Assembly (NCBI GenBank): GCA_033296885.1
Contig: MU864012.1
Coordinates: 24,612 to 88,611, forward strand
From: Triangularia verruculosa
Lineage: Eukaryota > Ascomycota > Sordariomycetes > Sordariales > Podosporaceae
Length of the DNA stretch: 64,000 bases
Direction: 5' to 3'
In this document: one piece after another, positions 1-11,737 of the stretch
How the letters are laid out: every line of letters starts with the position of its first letter
Position numbering within the stretch: the first letter of the stretch is position 1
Position numbers and translations under genes: made by a program
The notes under the pieces: generated by a model
Seen by the model: only the letters and a program-made list of their open reading frames with translations
What the model was told of the DNA's origin: nothing
Databases searched by the model: none

Positions 1-2513
1 GTCGGACGCAGGGATCTGGATCGGCCGGTCCCTAATAGTTTGCTTGAACTTTTCCAACTCCTCCATATCGATGACCTCACCTGCAGCGGCACGACGGTCT
101 ATTTCTGCCATGGCATGTTTATTGACCTCTTTCTCTCTGTCATGGATCATACCCATAAACTCTCTCCGGGCAAACTCCTTGGCCTTTTCCGCACACTCGG
201 CGGGCCACTGAGGGGCGTGCCGGTATGGGTGGGTGTTGCTGAATTCCTCGAGCCCTGCGACCCAGGCCAGGTAGGGCCCCGGAGGATGCGGTGGCGGCCT
301 GCTAGCGAGGTGTCTGTTATAAGCCTCGTCCCACTGCTTGATATTGTGCAGAGTTTTCAAGTTCGCCTCGGCTTGTTCGTAGATAGCTCGCTGGTCAACC
401 CATCTCCGAGCAAACTCTTCATATTCTTGCTGGCTCAGGTTTTGTATCCGCTGCTGGTATTCAGGTGGTCGGGTGGTGAGCCAGTAGTTATACTGCATCT
501 GGCGTTTGTATTTCCATTCGCGATATTGCCTTGTATTCGCTCGCGCCTGCGCCTGCCCCTGGGCGGCAGCATTCGCCGGGATATTTGGAGGAGGGACCGG
601 AGCGGCTGGTTGGGGAGGTGGTGGCGTGAAAAGTGCGTCTTCTATCCATGCTGAAAACTGCCCATGGGACCACCAATCCTGGGCGTGATGTGGTACCCTC
701 CACCAGTTCCTGTCCCAGTCCCGGGCGTCATGGTTGCCGTACATATCTGCCGACTCATCGTAGTCCTCGCACGTTACTATTGCATCATCCATGATTTCAC
801 TCATCGAGGGCCGTTCGTCTGGATTTTCTATCATGCAACGTGCTAGCACCTCTTTCAGGTGAGAATCCACCCAGTCGGGCAAAGCCAGCACGTATCGGCC
901 ATAACAATCGAAGTCTTTTTCCACCTCCTGACTTCCGTCGGCGGCCAGCCCGTTTATGTGTGGTTTGAATTTGATTTTGCTGGGAACCGGCGGTACTTGG
1001 GGGTATTTTCCTGTTATGAGGGCCATCATTGACTGGGCAGCCTGCCAGAGATTGTTTTTCCAACTGTATTTGCCCGCCACCTTGTGCAAAAACAGCTCCT
1101 GGGGTAGTTGAGGGACGTAGTCCCATTCTTCGGAGAATTGTTCAGGGGAGAGAAAGTAGGTTTTGGCCCACGACCTCATTGTCCACAGCATCATGCTAAA
1201 ACGACGTCAGCTGCTGTTTGTATTACCCGGTGCGTTCGGGGCTGCCTTACGGATTACGAAGCATCTCCGGGGTTACCTTGGTGGACAGGCCGAAATCTGA
1301 CATCTTCAGAATAGGGACAAACCCGTGAGGATCATCATCATAGCCTTCGTTCCGGTCGCCAACGATGTCTAAGGTATGTTGGCATCAAGGTTAAATGACT
1401 ATCCCGCAGCACCTTTGTGTCTCAGACTCACAGTTGGATGGATCAATGTCGAAATGAACATTGTTCTCGCCGCGAACATCCATGAGTGCCAGATCAATTA
1501 AACCCCGGCTGTCATAAGCCTTTTTGTTCCGAGGGAACTCAAACTCGAAGATCGCCCTCAGCACTGCAATATTCCAAGTTGTCAGCTGTAGGCCCTAGGT
1601 GGAATCACGAGGTAGGCTTACTGCATAGCCATATTTCCCACAGGAACCAGTTTGGGGGGTAGCGAGGCGTGCCCGAGTACCACAAGTTGGAAATCACTTG
1701 TGCCAAACTGCCATTTGCCAGATATTCCAACAAAATCACATGCGGCGTCGCTACAGGCGCAGTAGGATTTGAACTGGGCAGACGGTCGCCCGGCGCCGGA
1801 GCATTGATCGGAAGTTGGAAGTCATGCAAGTCTTCGAGCTGAACAATATGTTCGCAGTCCGCGAACTCTGATTGAAACGCAGCTTCGTGGAGCAGGCCCT
1901 CGGCCTGACCCGGTCTCAGAGCTGTTTTGGCCACAACTGGTCTAGTCTTGCCATTCGCGTCGGTGCCTTGAAACAGGCAAGCGAGCCCGTTCCCGCCCCA
2001 TCCGAGCACGCACTGATACTTTAGGTCGAAGTACGTCGTCAGATAGTCTTTCAGCGTGTCTCGAGCCGCCGGTGCCAGCGGGTCCGTGGTGAATTTGTTT
2101 GGTGTAGCTCCCGGAAAGAAGGCGGCACCGTAAATCTTGGCAAATTTCGTACGCGGTTGGGAACGAGGGAACTTTGTAGACGGCCTGGGGCCCTGGTACA
2201 TGTTTGGGAGGGGCACCATCGGCGGAAGGTAAGGGTCTGGAAGTACCACATCGTTTACCCTGACGTTGAAACCCTCCTCACGGAATCTGAAAAAAGACCA
2301 ACGATATTTTTGTTTCTTGCCGTCTCTTATCATGGGCCCCGAGTACTGTCCAGACATCGGCCCTTGGGTTACGTTCCGTGGATTCACTACCCGGTATCCC
2401 GCCGGCGGAGCTGCCACAACAAGCTGACCTTGTTGCGGCACAACTTGCCCTCCCCCCATCTGAACTCCCTGCATCGGGGCCGCGCCGGGCTGGCCCTGGT
2501 TTGGTTGCGCCAT
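1..2513 (-). CDS. Protein kinase-like protein, partial at left edge
   Basis: Serine/threonine kinase-like protein with about 779 residues in view; it runs off the window. Exons 2513-1622, 1563-1432, 1368-1251 and 1195-1. A Gln/Pro/Gly-rich N-terminus (1-60) precedes the kinase fold: glycine loop GWGGNG (171-176), ATP-anchoring Lys196 in VVAK, catalytic loop HFDIDPSN (334-341), and DFG (366-368) in exon 3. The C-terminal part in exon 4 is Trp/Arg/Glu-rich and helical. The canonical catalytic-loop lysine (HRDLKPxN) is Asp here, so activity is uncertain. The start ATG has an ACAACAATGG context. All three introns have GTAAG- or GTGAG-type donors and AG acceptors, and phases agree. Known: divergent kinases of this style recur in filamentous fungi. 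Substrate unknown. Confidence 0.85.
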
Positions 2514-2942
2514 TGTTGTCGAGTTGGAATCGAAGCCTCAAGGTTTGGCTCGGCGAACAGACCGTGTTCAAGTCGGGCACTCCGGTTCTTGTAGCCAAAT
2601 AACACCATGTATTGTGATTCGTATCAGCATGGCCTATATCTCGATACCTCAACAACAAAGAATGGTCTTTCGTAAAGACCACACCCACGGTTGCACGATG
2701 CATCCGGAATCCACACAAAGAAATATCAGCCAGGTACGCATTGTTCACTGAATTTGTGTACACCTAATTGAGCATATGGGAATAGCCCAAGACGTGCGTC
2801 AAGGCTTGTGGCACATGCAGCACCTGAGCTTCGGACATTGGAGGGGAAGTCCAGGCTTCCACCAACCCCTGACTCAGCACATTCATGTCAGGTCGTGAAG
2901 TTGTTCTTTCATCATCTCAATACCACCAATGGGTAGGCAAAT
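2514..2942. other. Intergenic, divergent promoter region
   Basis: About 430 bp between the divergently transcribed kinase-like gene and the alpha-beta-barrel candidate. Short open frames here have no recognisable domain and overlap the kinase gene's 5' side. Confidence 0.6.
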
Positions 2943-3669
2943 ATGGCCTCCAAACCAGGCATCATTGCCGTGCGCTCCCGTCCTTCTCCACTCCTGACCT
3001 CTATCGTCTTCCAAAAATGGTACGAAGACATCCACATCCCCGATGTGCTGGGGACCGGCCATGTAAAATCCGCAACAAGATACCACACCTCCGACTCAAG
3101 CTCAATGCCTTTTCTTGCCATCTATCAATTACCAGACATGTTCTGGCTGCACGAGGATGACTGCAAGTTCTGGAAGATACCACTCCGCAGCGAAGTCCTT
3201 CCTGGTGACAATACCAGCATCTTTGACGTTGCTGAGTTCAAGACGGAGTTCTTTGAGATGATTGACACGGTGCAATTTGGCAAACCTGCTGATGATGACA
3301 GCGATGTCGCGTCAAAACTGTTGCTCAGTTCCTTCGACCTCGTAGAAGATGAGGAGAGTGGGGATTCGAGCTCACTGCACAAAGCGGCGCTCGCTAGGTT
3401 GGGAATCACAGAGTCGAAAACTTCCGAGTCTGTACGCTCAACACTCTTCAAAGTCGATAAAACTCGTCCTCATCATCCCGCAATGTCAACACCAGTCGCA
3501 GCACCAGACGAAAAGCAATGTCTCTGCATGGTAGGAAATGTTCTTTGTTCACTTCCCCGTCAGAAACTAACTAAAAATACAGCTGGAATACACAGGCGAT
3601 TTGAGTCTCTCGCCTCATGATGAAAACAATCAGCGAGTCGAATACACGCTTCTTAGGGCTTTCAAGTGA
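2943..3669 (+). CDS. Hypothetical protein, possible dimeric alpha-beta barrel
   Basis: 224-residue soluble protein. Exons 2943-3530 and 3583-3669; the intron has donor GTAGGA, branch-like CTAAC and acceptor ACAG. The N-terminal pattern (residues 1-40: a beta strand, then FQKWYEDIHIPDVL) resembles EthD-like ferredoxin-fold proteins, where a W/Y-x(n)-H segment follows the first strand; this is a weak resemblance. The middle (about 110-160) is acidic and the C-terminus comes from the second exon. No signal peptide or membrane helix. Function unknown. Its end lies a few bases from the convergent mitochondrial gene's stop. Confidence 0.75.
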
Positions 3670-3673
3670 TGAT

Positions 3674-3989
3674 TTAGATCTTGCCGTCCTTCTTCTTGGA
3701 CCAGAGCATCCACCCGCAAGCGATCCCTACTCCAACACCGGTGATGGTTCCGGCTCTCCTGTTTCAAGTTAGATACGGCTGATGGCTGGAAATACGGAGA
3801 TGGGATGGCATACCAGTTGACTGGGTTCTTCTTTGGGCTCGGGGGCTCCGACCCTTGTACGCCGCCGAGCTCTTCGCCCTCGGTGTTGACATAGCGGACT
3901 TGTTGGCGGCAGGCGGGGAGGATGGCTCTCTGGGGAAGGCGGTATGTGACGGCTCTGGAGAGGGTGGTGAGGGATCTTGCTGGTGACAT
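3674..3989 (-). CDS. Small mitochondrial single-pass membrane protein
   Basis: 86-residue protein from exons 3989-3814 and 3758-3674. Residues 1-35 are basic, Ser/Thr-rich and lack acids, as in a mitochondrial presequence (MSPARSLTTLSRAV start). A Gly-rich hydrophobic helix near residues 63-78 (TGVGVGIACGWMLW) is followed by a lysine-rich tail. This layout suits an inner- or outer-membrane single-pass protein. The frame without splicing is longer and unconvincing; removing a GTATGC...ACAG intron creates the membrane helix, which supports this model. Specific family not recognised; a small respiratory-complex or assembly subunit is possible but unproven. Confidence 0.7.
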
Positions 3990-4211
3990 TTTGATCGATG
4001 CTTGTTGTTTTCTGGTGGTTGAGTGTGGTTATTGTGTGATGTTTTGTTGCAGGAAGTGAAAGCAAAAGATTGGCTCAACTCGACAACTGTTTTAAGACAC
4101 AATGAATGACGCGCCAATGGAAGCGATGATGAAAGCAGGTGCCTTGCTAAACAGAGCGGTCCACTTTCCCTTCCTCCCGTCCTGAAGCAGATCGATGATG
4201 GAGAGGAAGTA

Positions 4212-4219
4212 TGACGTCA
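4212..4219. promoter_or_regulatory. TGACGTCA palindrome (CRE-type bZIP site)
   Basis: Perfect 8-bp palindrome TGACGTCA about 220 bp upstream of the small mitochondrial protein gene's ATG and some 600 bp upstream of the C2H2 factor frame. It matches the known CRE/ATF consensus of fungal bZIP factors. Occupancy is inferred only. Confidence 0.4.
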
Positions 4220-4815
4220 TCACTCTGTTTTGTCCGCCATGTGTTTTGTTTTGGTTTTGACCAATTGAGTGAAGGCAGGTATCTTCAACTGCCATTTCCA
4301 TTATCTTGCATCAGACACAAATGAGAAGAAAAGGTGGGCTCGAGCTGATGCGTCCTGTTGCCTCTTGTCCGCATATCAGAGGCATATCTGTATCCCGCGC
4401 CTGCCCTCCAGTCATATATCGACGTTGCCGCCCCATGGGGCAGGCAGTTTAAAAGGCGGATTTGATTGGAGACAGCTGGCACCGCAAGAGGCATCATATG
4501 TGGTGGAAGCCAATGAAAAGCTGCAGGAAAAGAGGGCCAGGTATGCCTCCCAGAGGGGTCGACACCCACCCAACTCCCAAACGCAACATGTCCCGCTCTT
4601 GGTGAAGAGGGGTTGTCTACTTAAGTCCGTTCTTTGTCCGACCAAACTCCCAACCTACCTCCTAGCAGACAACACAGCTCGAGGTCAACACATCATCAGC
4701 CCCTTGGGGTCTAGGAGGTTTGGCCTACTAGGCTTTGTACGGTATGTTTTCATGATCGTGTCTGTTGCTGCGTGGCAATAACTGATGGTGTACAGGTTAC
4801 TGTCAACAGAATTAA

Positions 4816-5757
4816 TCCCGCGCCGGCGGGGACGCGCCGAGTCCCCGCGTTCAACAAATCTCGCAGCAATGGAATAGTGATCACGTTGCGGAGTTCTCTC
4901 AAGGCGAGGAGTGCAGTTGGGACAATGCCGGCTTATTCTTGTTTCCGGGACCCTTGGATATCCATGCGTCGTCTGACTTGCCTCCTCTCTCTGAAGATGT
5001 CTCCCATCCAGGTCGCTTGGTGGAGGGGTGCAATGGTAGTGGTGTTGGGTTGGATACATTGGGATTGGGAGTATTGGGTAGCGGATGGGGAGTGGGTGGA
5101 AGCGGAGGGCCTCTCGACGTTCAGACGGATTTTCTTCCCTCGTTGGAGCTGCAGCCATTCGGCATGACATCCTGGAACTACGACAACGTATTGCCATGCC
5201 AGCCTTTGGAACCTTGGCACACAGCTGAACCACAGACGATACCGTTTGCCGGCGGGCCAGCAGGCACGACGGTGTTACAGACACCTGACTGGACGAGCCC
5301 GGGTGATGACAGTCTCGCACTTGCCTTTCCTGAGATCTCTGAGCTAGCTCTCTTGTTCGACCAGGGGACCGACGCCAGCAACGGCCAATCGACAGTAACG
5401 TCAGCTGGTGTCTCGGCCTCTGCCTCCCCGTCAACCGGGAGTTTTTCAGATGCGGGAAGCTTTGGGTCAATACCTCCGCCGAAGACTGTTCAGGGACACT
5501 CATATGGTGACAACGCCTCGGGACCGTCTAAGCGCAAATCCACCGCCAAACGACACAAGGGATCCGACAGCAAGCCGTTCAAATGCCGAATTGACGGCTG
5601 CCATCGGCGGTTCAAGCTAAAAACGGATCTTCAAAAGCATCTCGGGACGATCAGGCACGGTGGCAAGAAGACGATTTGGTGCACGTGGTGCGTCCAAGGC
5701 TTCACGAGGAAGTATAACTACCAACGGCATCTGAGGACGGCTCATGGAGGGGGTTGA
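4816..5757 (+). CDS. C2H2 zinc-finger transcription factor, 5' end unresolved
   Basis: Nuclear DNA-binding protein; about 310 codons of open frame. The N-terminal two-thirds is acidic, Gly/Ser/Pro-rich and disordered, suggesting an activation region. A basic stretch (KRKSTAKRHKG) could be a nuclear localisation signal. Two tandem C2H2 fingers close the protein: a variant first finger (CRIDGC...H...H) and a second with C-x2-C-x12-H-x4-H. In-frame stop TAA lies at 4813-4815 and there is no in-frame ATG before 5162, so the true start must lie in an upstream exon. A plausible 5' intron runs from GTATGTTTTC near 4742 to the CAG near 4796 or 4814, but no ATG exon could be fixed. Targets unknown. 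Confidence 0.7.
   Translation, partial: SRAGGDAPSPRVQQISQQWNSDHVAEFSQGEECSWDNAGLFLFPGPLDIHASSDLPPLSEDVSHPGRLVEGCNGSGVGLDTLGLGVLGSGWGVGGSGGPLDVQTDFLPSLELQPFGMTSWNYDNVLPCQPLEPWHTAEPQTIPFAGGPAGTTVLQTPDWTSPGDDSLALAFPEISELALLFDQGTDASNGQSTVTSAGVSASASPSTGSFSDAGSFGSIPPPKTVQGHSYGDNASGPSKRKSTAKRHKGSDSKPFKCRIDGCHRRFKLKTDLQKHLGTIRHGGKKTIWCTWCVQGFTRKYNYQRHLRTAHGGG
4826..4848. repeat. Inverted repeat GCGGGGAC / GTCCCCGC
   Basis: Perfect 8-bp arms separated by 7 bases, at the 5' side of the C2H2 factor frame. Each arm holds a GCGGGG core, which matches the SYGGRG consensus of the CreA/Mig1 family; it could equally form an RNA hairpin in the leader. Confidence 0.5.
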
Positions 5758-6656
5758 GGGAGAGGGGGTCACTGAGGTGGGGTCCAATGGCGCCGCACTG
5801 AGAAGTGAAGGAATGGAATTGGATATACATGGGTTACGTTGGGCACTGCAAGTGCTCGGCGGGAAGGGGGACAACCACGCGTTCTCGACTATGACTCTCT
5901 GGAGGCATAAGCGAGCGCGAATGTTCCGGCACAGGCTGCACCATTGCAGGCGGCGGTTGTCCCCTTGGTTAGGATTTCTTGACATTTCGGCATGGGGGGC
6001 CATATTCCATGTTCGACGTCGTGTTGTGGAGTGGTCCTGGGAAGCACCATTGCATCGAAACATGGCATGTGGCCCCCCGATGCCGAAGTGGAGGATGTCA
6101 GCATAGTGCCGGAACATTCGCGCAGACGAATGCCAGTTTCGACTGGAGGGAGCCATAGTCGAGAACGCGGGTACTCGTATGGACCATCCTCCCGGCTGCT
6201 ACCCCTCCATTCAGACCATCTGTCCGCAGAACAGTTGGGGTAGCATTTGGGAGGTGGTTTGCACGAGTGCTTTTCTAGTATAGTTTAGTCAGGTAATGGA
6301 ATGACTTGGAATCAACGATAATATATCTTTGGTTGCCCACTGGTAACGGGGTGTGACATGCCACACACTGGCAAAAAGCTCAAACGGCGAGTCGCAGCCA
6401 ACGCATTTGCGTCGAGATGCTAAATACCTACCTACCTAACTGGAAACGCACTAGACCCGGTCCAGCATCTACCGCGTGATAGAACAGAGAGACACCCACC
6501 TTTGTAGCGATTGATACTACCTAACAAGCGGACCTTGCAGACATACGTTTGCAAATACTTTTAGCTAAATAATCAAGACCCGCTCATTGCTAGTATGATG
6601 TCGCCAGGAGTTCCAGGAAGCTACAATTATTAAAGTCATTTCATTTCTACCAAGTT
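5758..6656. other. Intergenic, convergent 3' regions
   Basis: About 900 bp between the convergent C2H2 and membrane-protein genes. No frame here has a recognisable domain. A TACCTACCTACCTAA motif lies near 6425. Confidence 0.6.
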
Positions 6657-8616
6657 TCACCTCAGCGATACAAGCCTCGAAAACTCCAACCCTATCCCCA
6701 GCCATGCCAGAGGTAAAATAACTATCAATAATTTAGATCTTTCAATCAAGAAAAAAAGATACACGAAAAAGCAGGATACACAAGTCAGGGCGAGAAGACA
6801 GGGTGAATGTCGCCAGAGTAGATGCATGAGAATGCTCGCAACCATACTCGAAACATGAAGCACAAAAGTGCAAACCCATAGCCTATGAACTCGAAGCCAT
6901 CTCCAGATCCCCATTCTCAGAGTTATGATCACGTCGGTTTCAGACTCGGCACCGAATGATATCTGTCCTCCCTGTAGATGAGCCGTGACGTTATCTTTGA
7001 GCTGTAGATGTGTAAGCTGGTTGACGGATCTTATCCCTGACTGTTTAAGTTGTTTTCGCAATTCGCGCGACATGTGCAAAACACACTCCCATTCCTGTGG
7101 GACCTGGTCATATTGTGCCAGCGGCAAGTTGAATTGTGCTTTGAGCCAGATAAGGTAGATTCCAGTTGACCAGAGCAGCAGAGAATTGATGGCGATATAT
7201 AGCTGAAGGTAAGAAAATCCCCATTGGTATTTCTACATGTCGTTAGTTACTGCCCGTGAAAAGGGACGAATATTGCACATACATCGGAGATGGGTTGGCA
7301 GCTGCCGTTTTCCAAGACGTAGTCCAGGGTAAAGATTCTATTGCCAGAGGCAAAGGTCGTCTTTGACTTGTTGCGGAACGGATATTCCTTTGTCAAAGGA
7401 TCTTGCCAATCATAGCCATAAGCCACGGCTATGGCAGGTTCATCCATAGTATTGTCGGGTTCGGTCACAGCATTGCCAGTCAGGCGGGGAAGATAGAAGG
7501 CTGAGATGTTGAGGGCTGGTGTAGGTAGCTCATCCAAGTCTCCCCATTTGCTGCTGCTGTTGAAGCGACTGAGAAAGCCGTATTGGCGTACATCTATTGT
7601 CGCCCGAGTGAGTGTCAAATGTACGTGCCATCACACTGTTCAGATAGGAGAAAATGGGGCTAGACTTACACTTCCAAACTTCAACCTGCAACTGGAACTT
7701 ATCACCTTGGAGGTTGTGAAGATCCCAAAATGGCATATGGTCGTATTGACTTATGAGAGGTCCTCCTTTTGATGGGGCACGGTGAGTTAGTCCATCAATC
7801 TTTATCAGTACTAACATGACGCGAGGCTTACCAAGTGTTTCCGGCGCCCGGTATGACATGATGTAATCTTTGGTCAAGCCGATCCTATCACCATCATGAA
7901 TCACATACTCGACTAACGAAAAGGTTGAGTACTTGATGTAATCTTCCTGATTTGAGTTCTGTACAAACGCTTCAGTACTACCGGAGTATCCTGTCATGGC
8001 GCTTGCTATGGTTGGGAAAACCAGAATGAAGTTGAGCGTAAAGACCACGAATGCCATCACTACTTTGGATCCTAGAATGTTCTGAGAGCTAAGTTCGCGA
8101 ATCAAATGATAAATGGTAATCAGCGAGGTCTCCTGTTGTACGAACGTCATGTAATATGCCGAAATGGTTACCGGCCGCTTCTGAATCACGACCGCGATGT
8201 AATTGGCAAACGCCTTCCATGAAACCCAGGTGAGAAGGGCTTGTCCAGCTCGCCCGATGACCTCGAACACCTTCAGCCAAAGTCTCGCGATATGTTGAAA
8301 GGAACGGAAGACTTACCAGATCCCAAGCCAAATCTATTGCCTTCACTTCCGCGAAGGACATCGGCCTCGCTTTTAACGTGATATCAAAGAAGCTCGCTCG
8401 TGACCACCAGGTATAATCATCAGAAAAGGGACTGAATGTCCCGTCTGGTTTGCATGCCGCTCCTGTTGCTGGTAATCCACCCCAGACACCCAACAGGATG
8501 ACGAGTGTAAATAACACAGAGAACCATATTCCCGCGAGGATCCAGAATCCGACCTGAGTCCACTCGATCTTCTTTGGGTGAGAATGATGCTGGGTTTCCA
8601 CGTCCTGTCCAGACAT
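6657..8616 (-). CDS. Multi-pass fungal membrane protein, unknown function
   Basis: 573 residues from five exons: 8616-8317, 8270-7832, 7765-7670, 7593-7283 and 7232-6657; phases agree at all four introns. A hydrophobic helix near residues 22-45 follows a short His-rich start. A second hydrophobic region comes in exon 2, followed by a long, probably extracytosolic domain with an N-glycosylation sequon (NGS) and several Cys. At least three hydrophobic helices lie near the C-terminus. This architecture matches uncharacterised integral membrane proteins of Pezizomycotina. No catalytic motif is visible. The exact C-terminus could shift if a further intron exists after residue 500. Confidence 0.8.
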
Positions 8617-9419
8617 GATGTGCAGAGCTATTCGAAAGGTAATGAAATGTGCATCTTACATTGCGGAGTCTGGTACTTCCTAAGAAGACAAGGGACCAGG
8701 AGAGTAATGGCTATTTGAATAGGTACCTAGGTAGGATATCCTGAGCGTCCGGTATCTACATATGGAGCAAATCTGCAACCCAGGCCTCGTTTAATATATC
8801 TTTATGTCTCTGCCACCAACCAACGACCTTACACCGGCATCAGGATGCTTTCATTGGTTCATTGGAGCAATATAGGGCTGAGATCCCGCGATCTAGTGTG
8901 CTGACTCACTCCCTCAACTTTCTTGACCGATGTGCAACCTCGTCGAAACCGTGGGGGTTGATGTGTGACAGCTGATTCGCTGAATCGTTACTGCCCCTGA
9001 GTGGCGTTAGGTCCACCGACCGGTTTGTGCAATCAACAACGTGGCACAGGAGGTCCTTCCAAGAGGCACTTCGAAGTTCAAGTTGCACACTAAAACATCT
9101 TTGAAAATGGTGGAAGTCTTTCTACTCTACATATAAGCTGCCTTAATGTCACCCTGCCCACATCGGCTTGTGAGAGTCCACCAAACCAAAGATCAGGCTG
9201 GTACTACGGTAAGCTTATTCTGCGCCCCTCGCCGCAGCCACACGCTATTACCGATGGTACCTAAGAGAGGAGAAAGGAAGAGCGAAAGAGAGAAGAAAAG
9301 GGGACATGGCCAACGGCGGTATGGGGCTGGCTGGCGGGCGATATCTCTCTCCCGGAGACGGATGATTGCCAGTTCCATTCCCTAGAGTTTCTTTCGCATC
9401 TTTGAACCCGACGCAAGAC
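8617..9419. other. Intergenic, divergent promoter region
   Basis: About 800 bp without a supported gene, between the membrane-protein and lipocalin-like genes. A TACCTAGGTAGG palindrome cluster lies near 8720-8733 and a purine-rich tract near 9260-9300. Confidence 0.6.
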
Positions 9420-9966
9420 ATGAAAACACAGGAAATCATCAACTTCCTCGCGGGAACGTACTCCCTCCTCAACAACACGCAGTAAGCACCTATTAGCTCC
9501 CCACCTAGCCAGCGTCATGTCCAATAATAACCGATCCAGATGGCGAAACGGCACCCAAGTCCCCGACCCCTGGGGCAAAAACCCAGCCGGCTTGCTCACA
9601 TACACCCGCTACGGGTACATGTCTGCGGTGATGAACTCGATGGAGCCGGAGAAGCGGCCCTCTAACCTGACCTGGCCGCCAAATGAGCAGGGGAACGTTG
9701 AGGATTGGGCTTTGATTGCTAAGAGCTCGCTGTCGTATTCGGGACCGTTTAGTCTTAACACGTCGGTGCCATTGACGAAGTACAGTGGACAGGTGTTGCA
9801 TGGTCCGGTGGTGACGGGGAGTATGCCGAGTATGGTGGGGGTGGTTCAGAGGAGGAATTATACGGTTGTGGAGCGGGATGGGGAGGTGTATTTGTCGATT
9901 GCTGTGATCACTACGCAGGTGGGTGCGAGGTCGGAGATTTGGTGGAGGAGGGTGGCGAAGGGGTAG
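9420..9966 (+). CDS. Lipocalin-like domain protein
   Basis: 162 residues, exons 9420-9481 and 9540-9966. The spliced start (MKTQEIINFLAGTYSLLN) reads directly into WRNGTQVPDPWG and TYTRYGYMSAVM. This is the characteristic opening of the Lipocalin_5 family of small beta-barrels, where an FxGTWxL-like strand is followed by a GxLxYxxxGYMSA segment. The rest is strand-rich (SYSGPF..., then a V-rich closing strand). Known: members occur next to polyketide clusters and bind or act on small hydrophobic molecules, but no biosynthetic genes adjoin here. Predicted cytosolic. Substrate unknown. Confidence 0.85.
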
Positions 9967-10156
9967 GTTGGGTGGTATCTGAAGATGGGGTGCGATCTTG
10001 TGGTGGGAATTATTTGACTTTCTACAAAAAGCTTCTTTTTATTAGGTCGCATGAAGCATGAGGGGCTTCTATCTGTCAATATAAGGTATACAATATTTGT
10101 TTTGAATTCAATGGCAAGGTATACTGAGTCTCTCAATTATGATCGTTTGTGGCAGG

Positions 10157-11170
10157 TCATTCTCTGCTGTGATACATCGTCGTGGGAAGCTCCACTGGAC
10201 CCGGGTTTGGTCCGTTGCCTTGGTATGCTGGTAACTCCTGAGGGCCCCAGCCAGCGTGGTTATAGTGTGTCCAGGTTGCTGTCTTATGATCTGGTGATTG
10301 TTTTACAAGAGGCTTCGGGATAGGAGCTACGCCAACTTTGGGTGTCTTGGCGCTGTTGCGATTCCGTCTCAGCAACCAGACAATGATGATACCTGAGGCG
10401 CACAAGAGTGCGATAGAACCTATCACACCACCTACAATTGCGCCAATATTGTTTGTCTGGGTGTTCTCATCATCTGTCGAACCTCGCTGCCCAGTAGTTT
10501 CGGCTTGAGGGATAGTGGTCTCGGAACCAGACGCCGATGCATCGACTTGAGTCAGGGTAGATGTTGGGGTAGACGAAGTGTCTGGGTTCTCTGAGGTTGA
10601 TACTGTGGTCGAAGATACGCTGCTCTCGGTCTTCGTAGTAAACGCCATGTAGTTATCGGTGCTGGGGCCCTTTCCACAGGCGAGGTATGTAAACGGGCCC
10701 ACGTTGTTGGGCAGGGTGAGAAGTGCGGTAGAACAAAACGGAGCTGAAGGATCGGAGCTGCGTCACAGAACATGGTCAATCGGTAGTTTTTGATGGCAAG
10801 ACAAGGAGACGTACCAAGTAAACGTTGTCAGGGCGGCATTGGTAAACCCGCATCCCTTTGAACACCCATGTCTGTCAACGCAGCTTCCCGCCAGACCGCA
10901 GTCAGTTGCAGAGATGACGGTGGTCGGACAGAAACCCCAGAGGTCGTGGATCAGATCGACACGGCAGTCGAACCCATTATTTGCCGTTCGGACCTTCGAG
11001 GCATCGCCCGTGGAAAAAAGCGTGAAGTACTTGGTGATGAGAACTGTGCCTTGCCTTTTCTGTTGGTAGAGTGTTGTTGCATTGCGAGGGTGTGTGATCT
11101 GGGACAAAGACGCTTGGGTGAGGCCACTGAAAGCGTGGAAACAAAATGTGAGGAAGAGAACAGCTCTCAT
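10157..11170 (-). CDS. Type I plasma-membrane protein with Ser/Thr-rich stalk
   Basis: 318 residues, exons 11170-10815 and 10757-10157. There is a signal peptide at 1-20 (MRAVLFLTFCFHAFSGLTQA), a Cys-containing ectodomain (about 60-160, eight or more Cys), a Ser/Thr-rich stalk (about 165-215), one transmembrane helix (about 218-240, GAIVGGVIGSIALL) followed by RRNR, and a Pro-rich cytosolic tail. This is the build of fungal cell-wall sensor-like proteins (Wsc/Mid2 style) and of many uncharacterised ectodomain proteins; no WSC domain is clearly seen. Role as a sensor is inference. Confidence 0.8.
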
Positions 11171-11737
11171 GATGAAGTAGAGTTGGTGAAATAGAATAAT
11201 GCCACATGCATCGATGGCCTCTCCTCGAGATGATGAACGACCGGTGTCACGGATTCCAAGGACATGGCAGAAATGTGATAGATGGTGGCAAGGCTATCCA
11301 ATATAAAGCCAAGGTAAACAGTAGACGCCCTCGACATCTTGAACCAACATCTCGTTGACCGTGTCCTTGCATCCCAGTTCTGATACCCTGGATTTGGTCC
11401 CATGTTAGTTGACGGTTGGGTGCAACCCCTGTCAAGCCAGCGAATCAAAGAACGTTGTGAATCCCGACACAATGGTACCGGCGCTTACCTGGAACACCCG
11501 ACTCCTCACAAAGAAAATTCTAACGTTCATCTGAATTCGCGCTCGCTTCACTCTTGGCTTCGACTTTTCGCTCCAGATCGCAACCGTAAAGGCTGGGCAA
11601 ATGCACAGAGGCGCCTGCGTCAGTGTTGAACAGGTGACGTGGGACTGGCTGACATCTTCATCAACGGTGTAGGTACGTCCCCCCTCGTTATGAATTTTCC
11701 AGCAAAACATGCCACAACATTGCAACAACACGCTACC
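11171..11737. other. Intergenic, divergent promoter region
   Basis: About 570 bp between two divergently transcribed membrane or secretory-pathway genes. No convincing coding frame. Confidence 0.55.

Noticed and set aside
4269..4781. 170-codon plus-strand frame upstream of the C2H2 factor
   Set aside because: No domain; it does not splice in phase into the zinc-finger frame with any donor and acceptor I could find.
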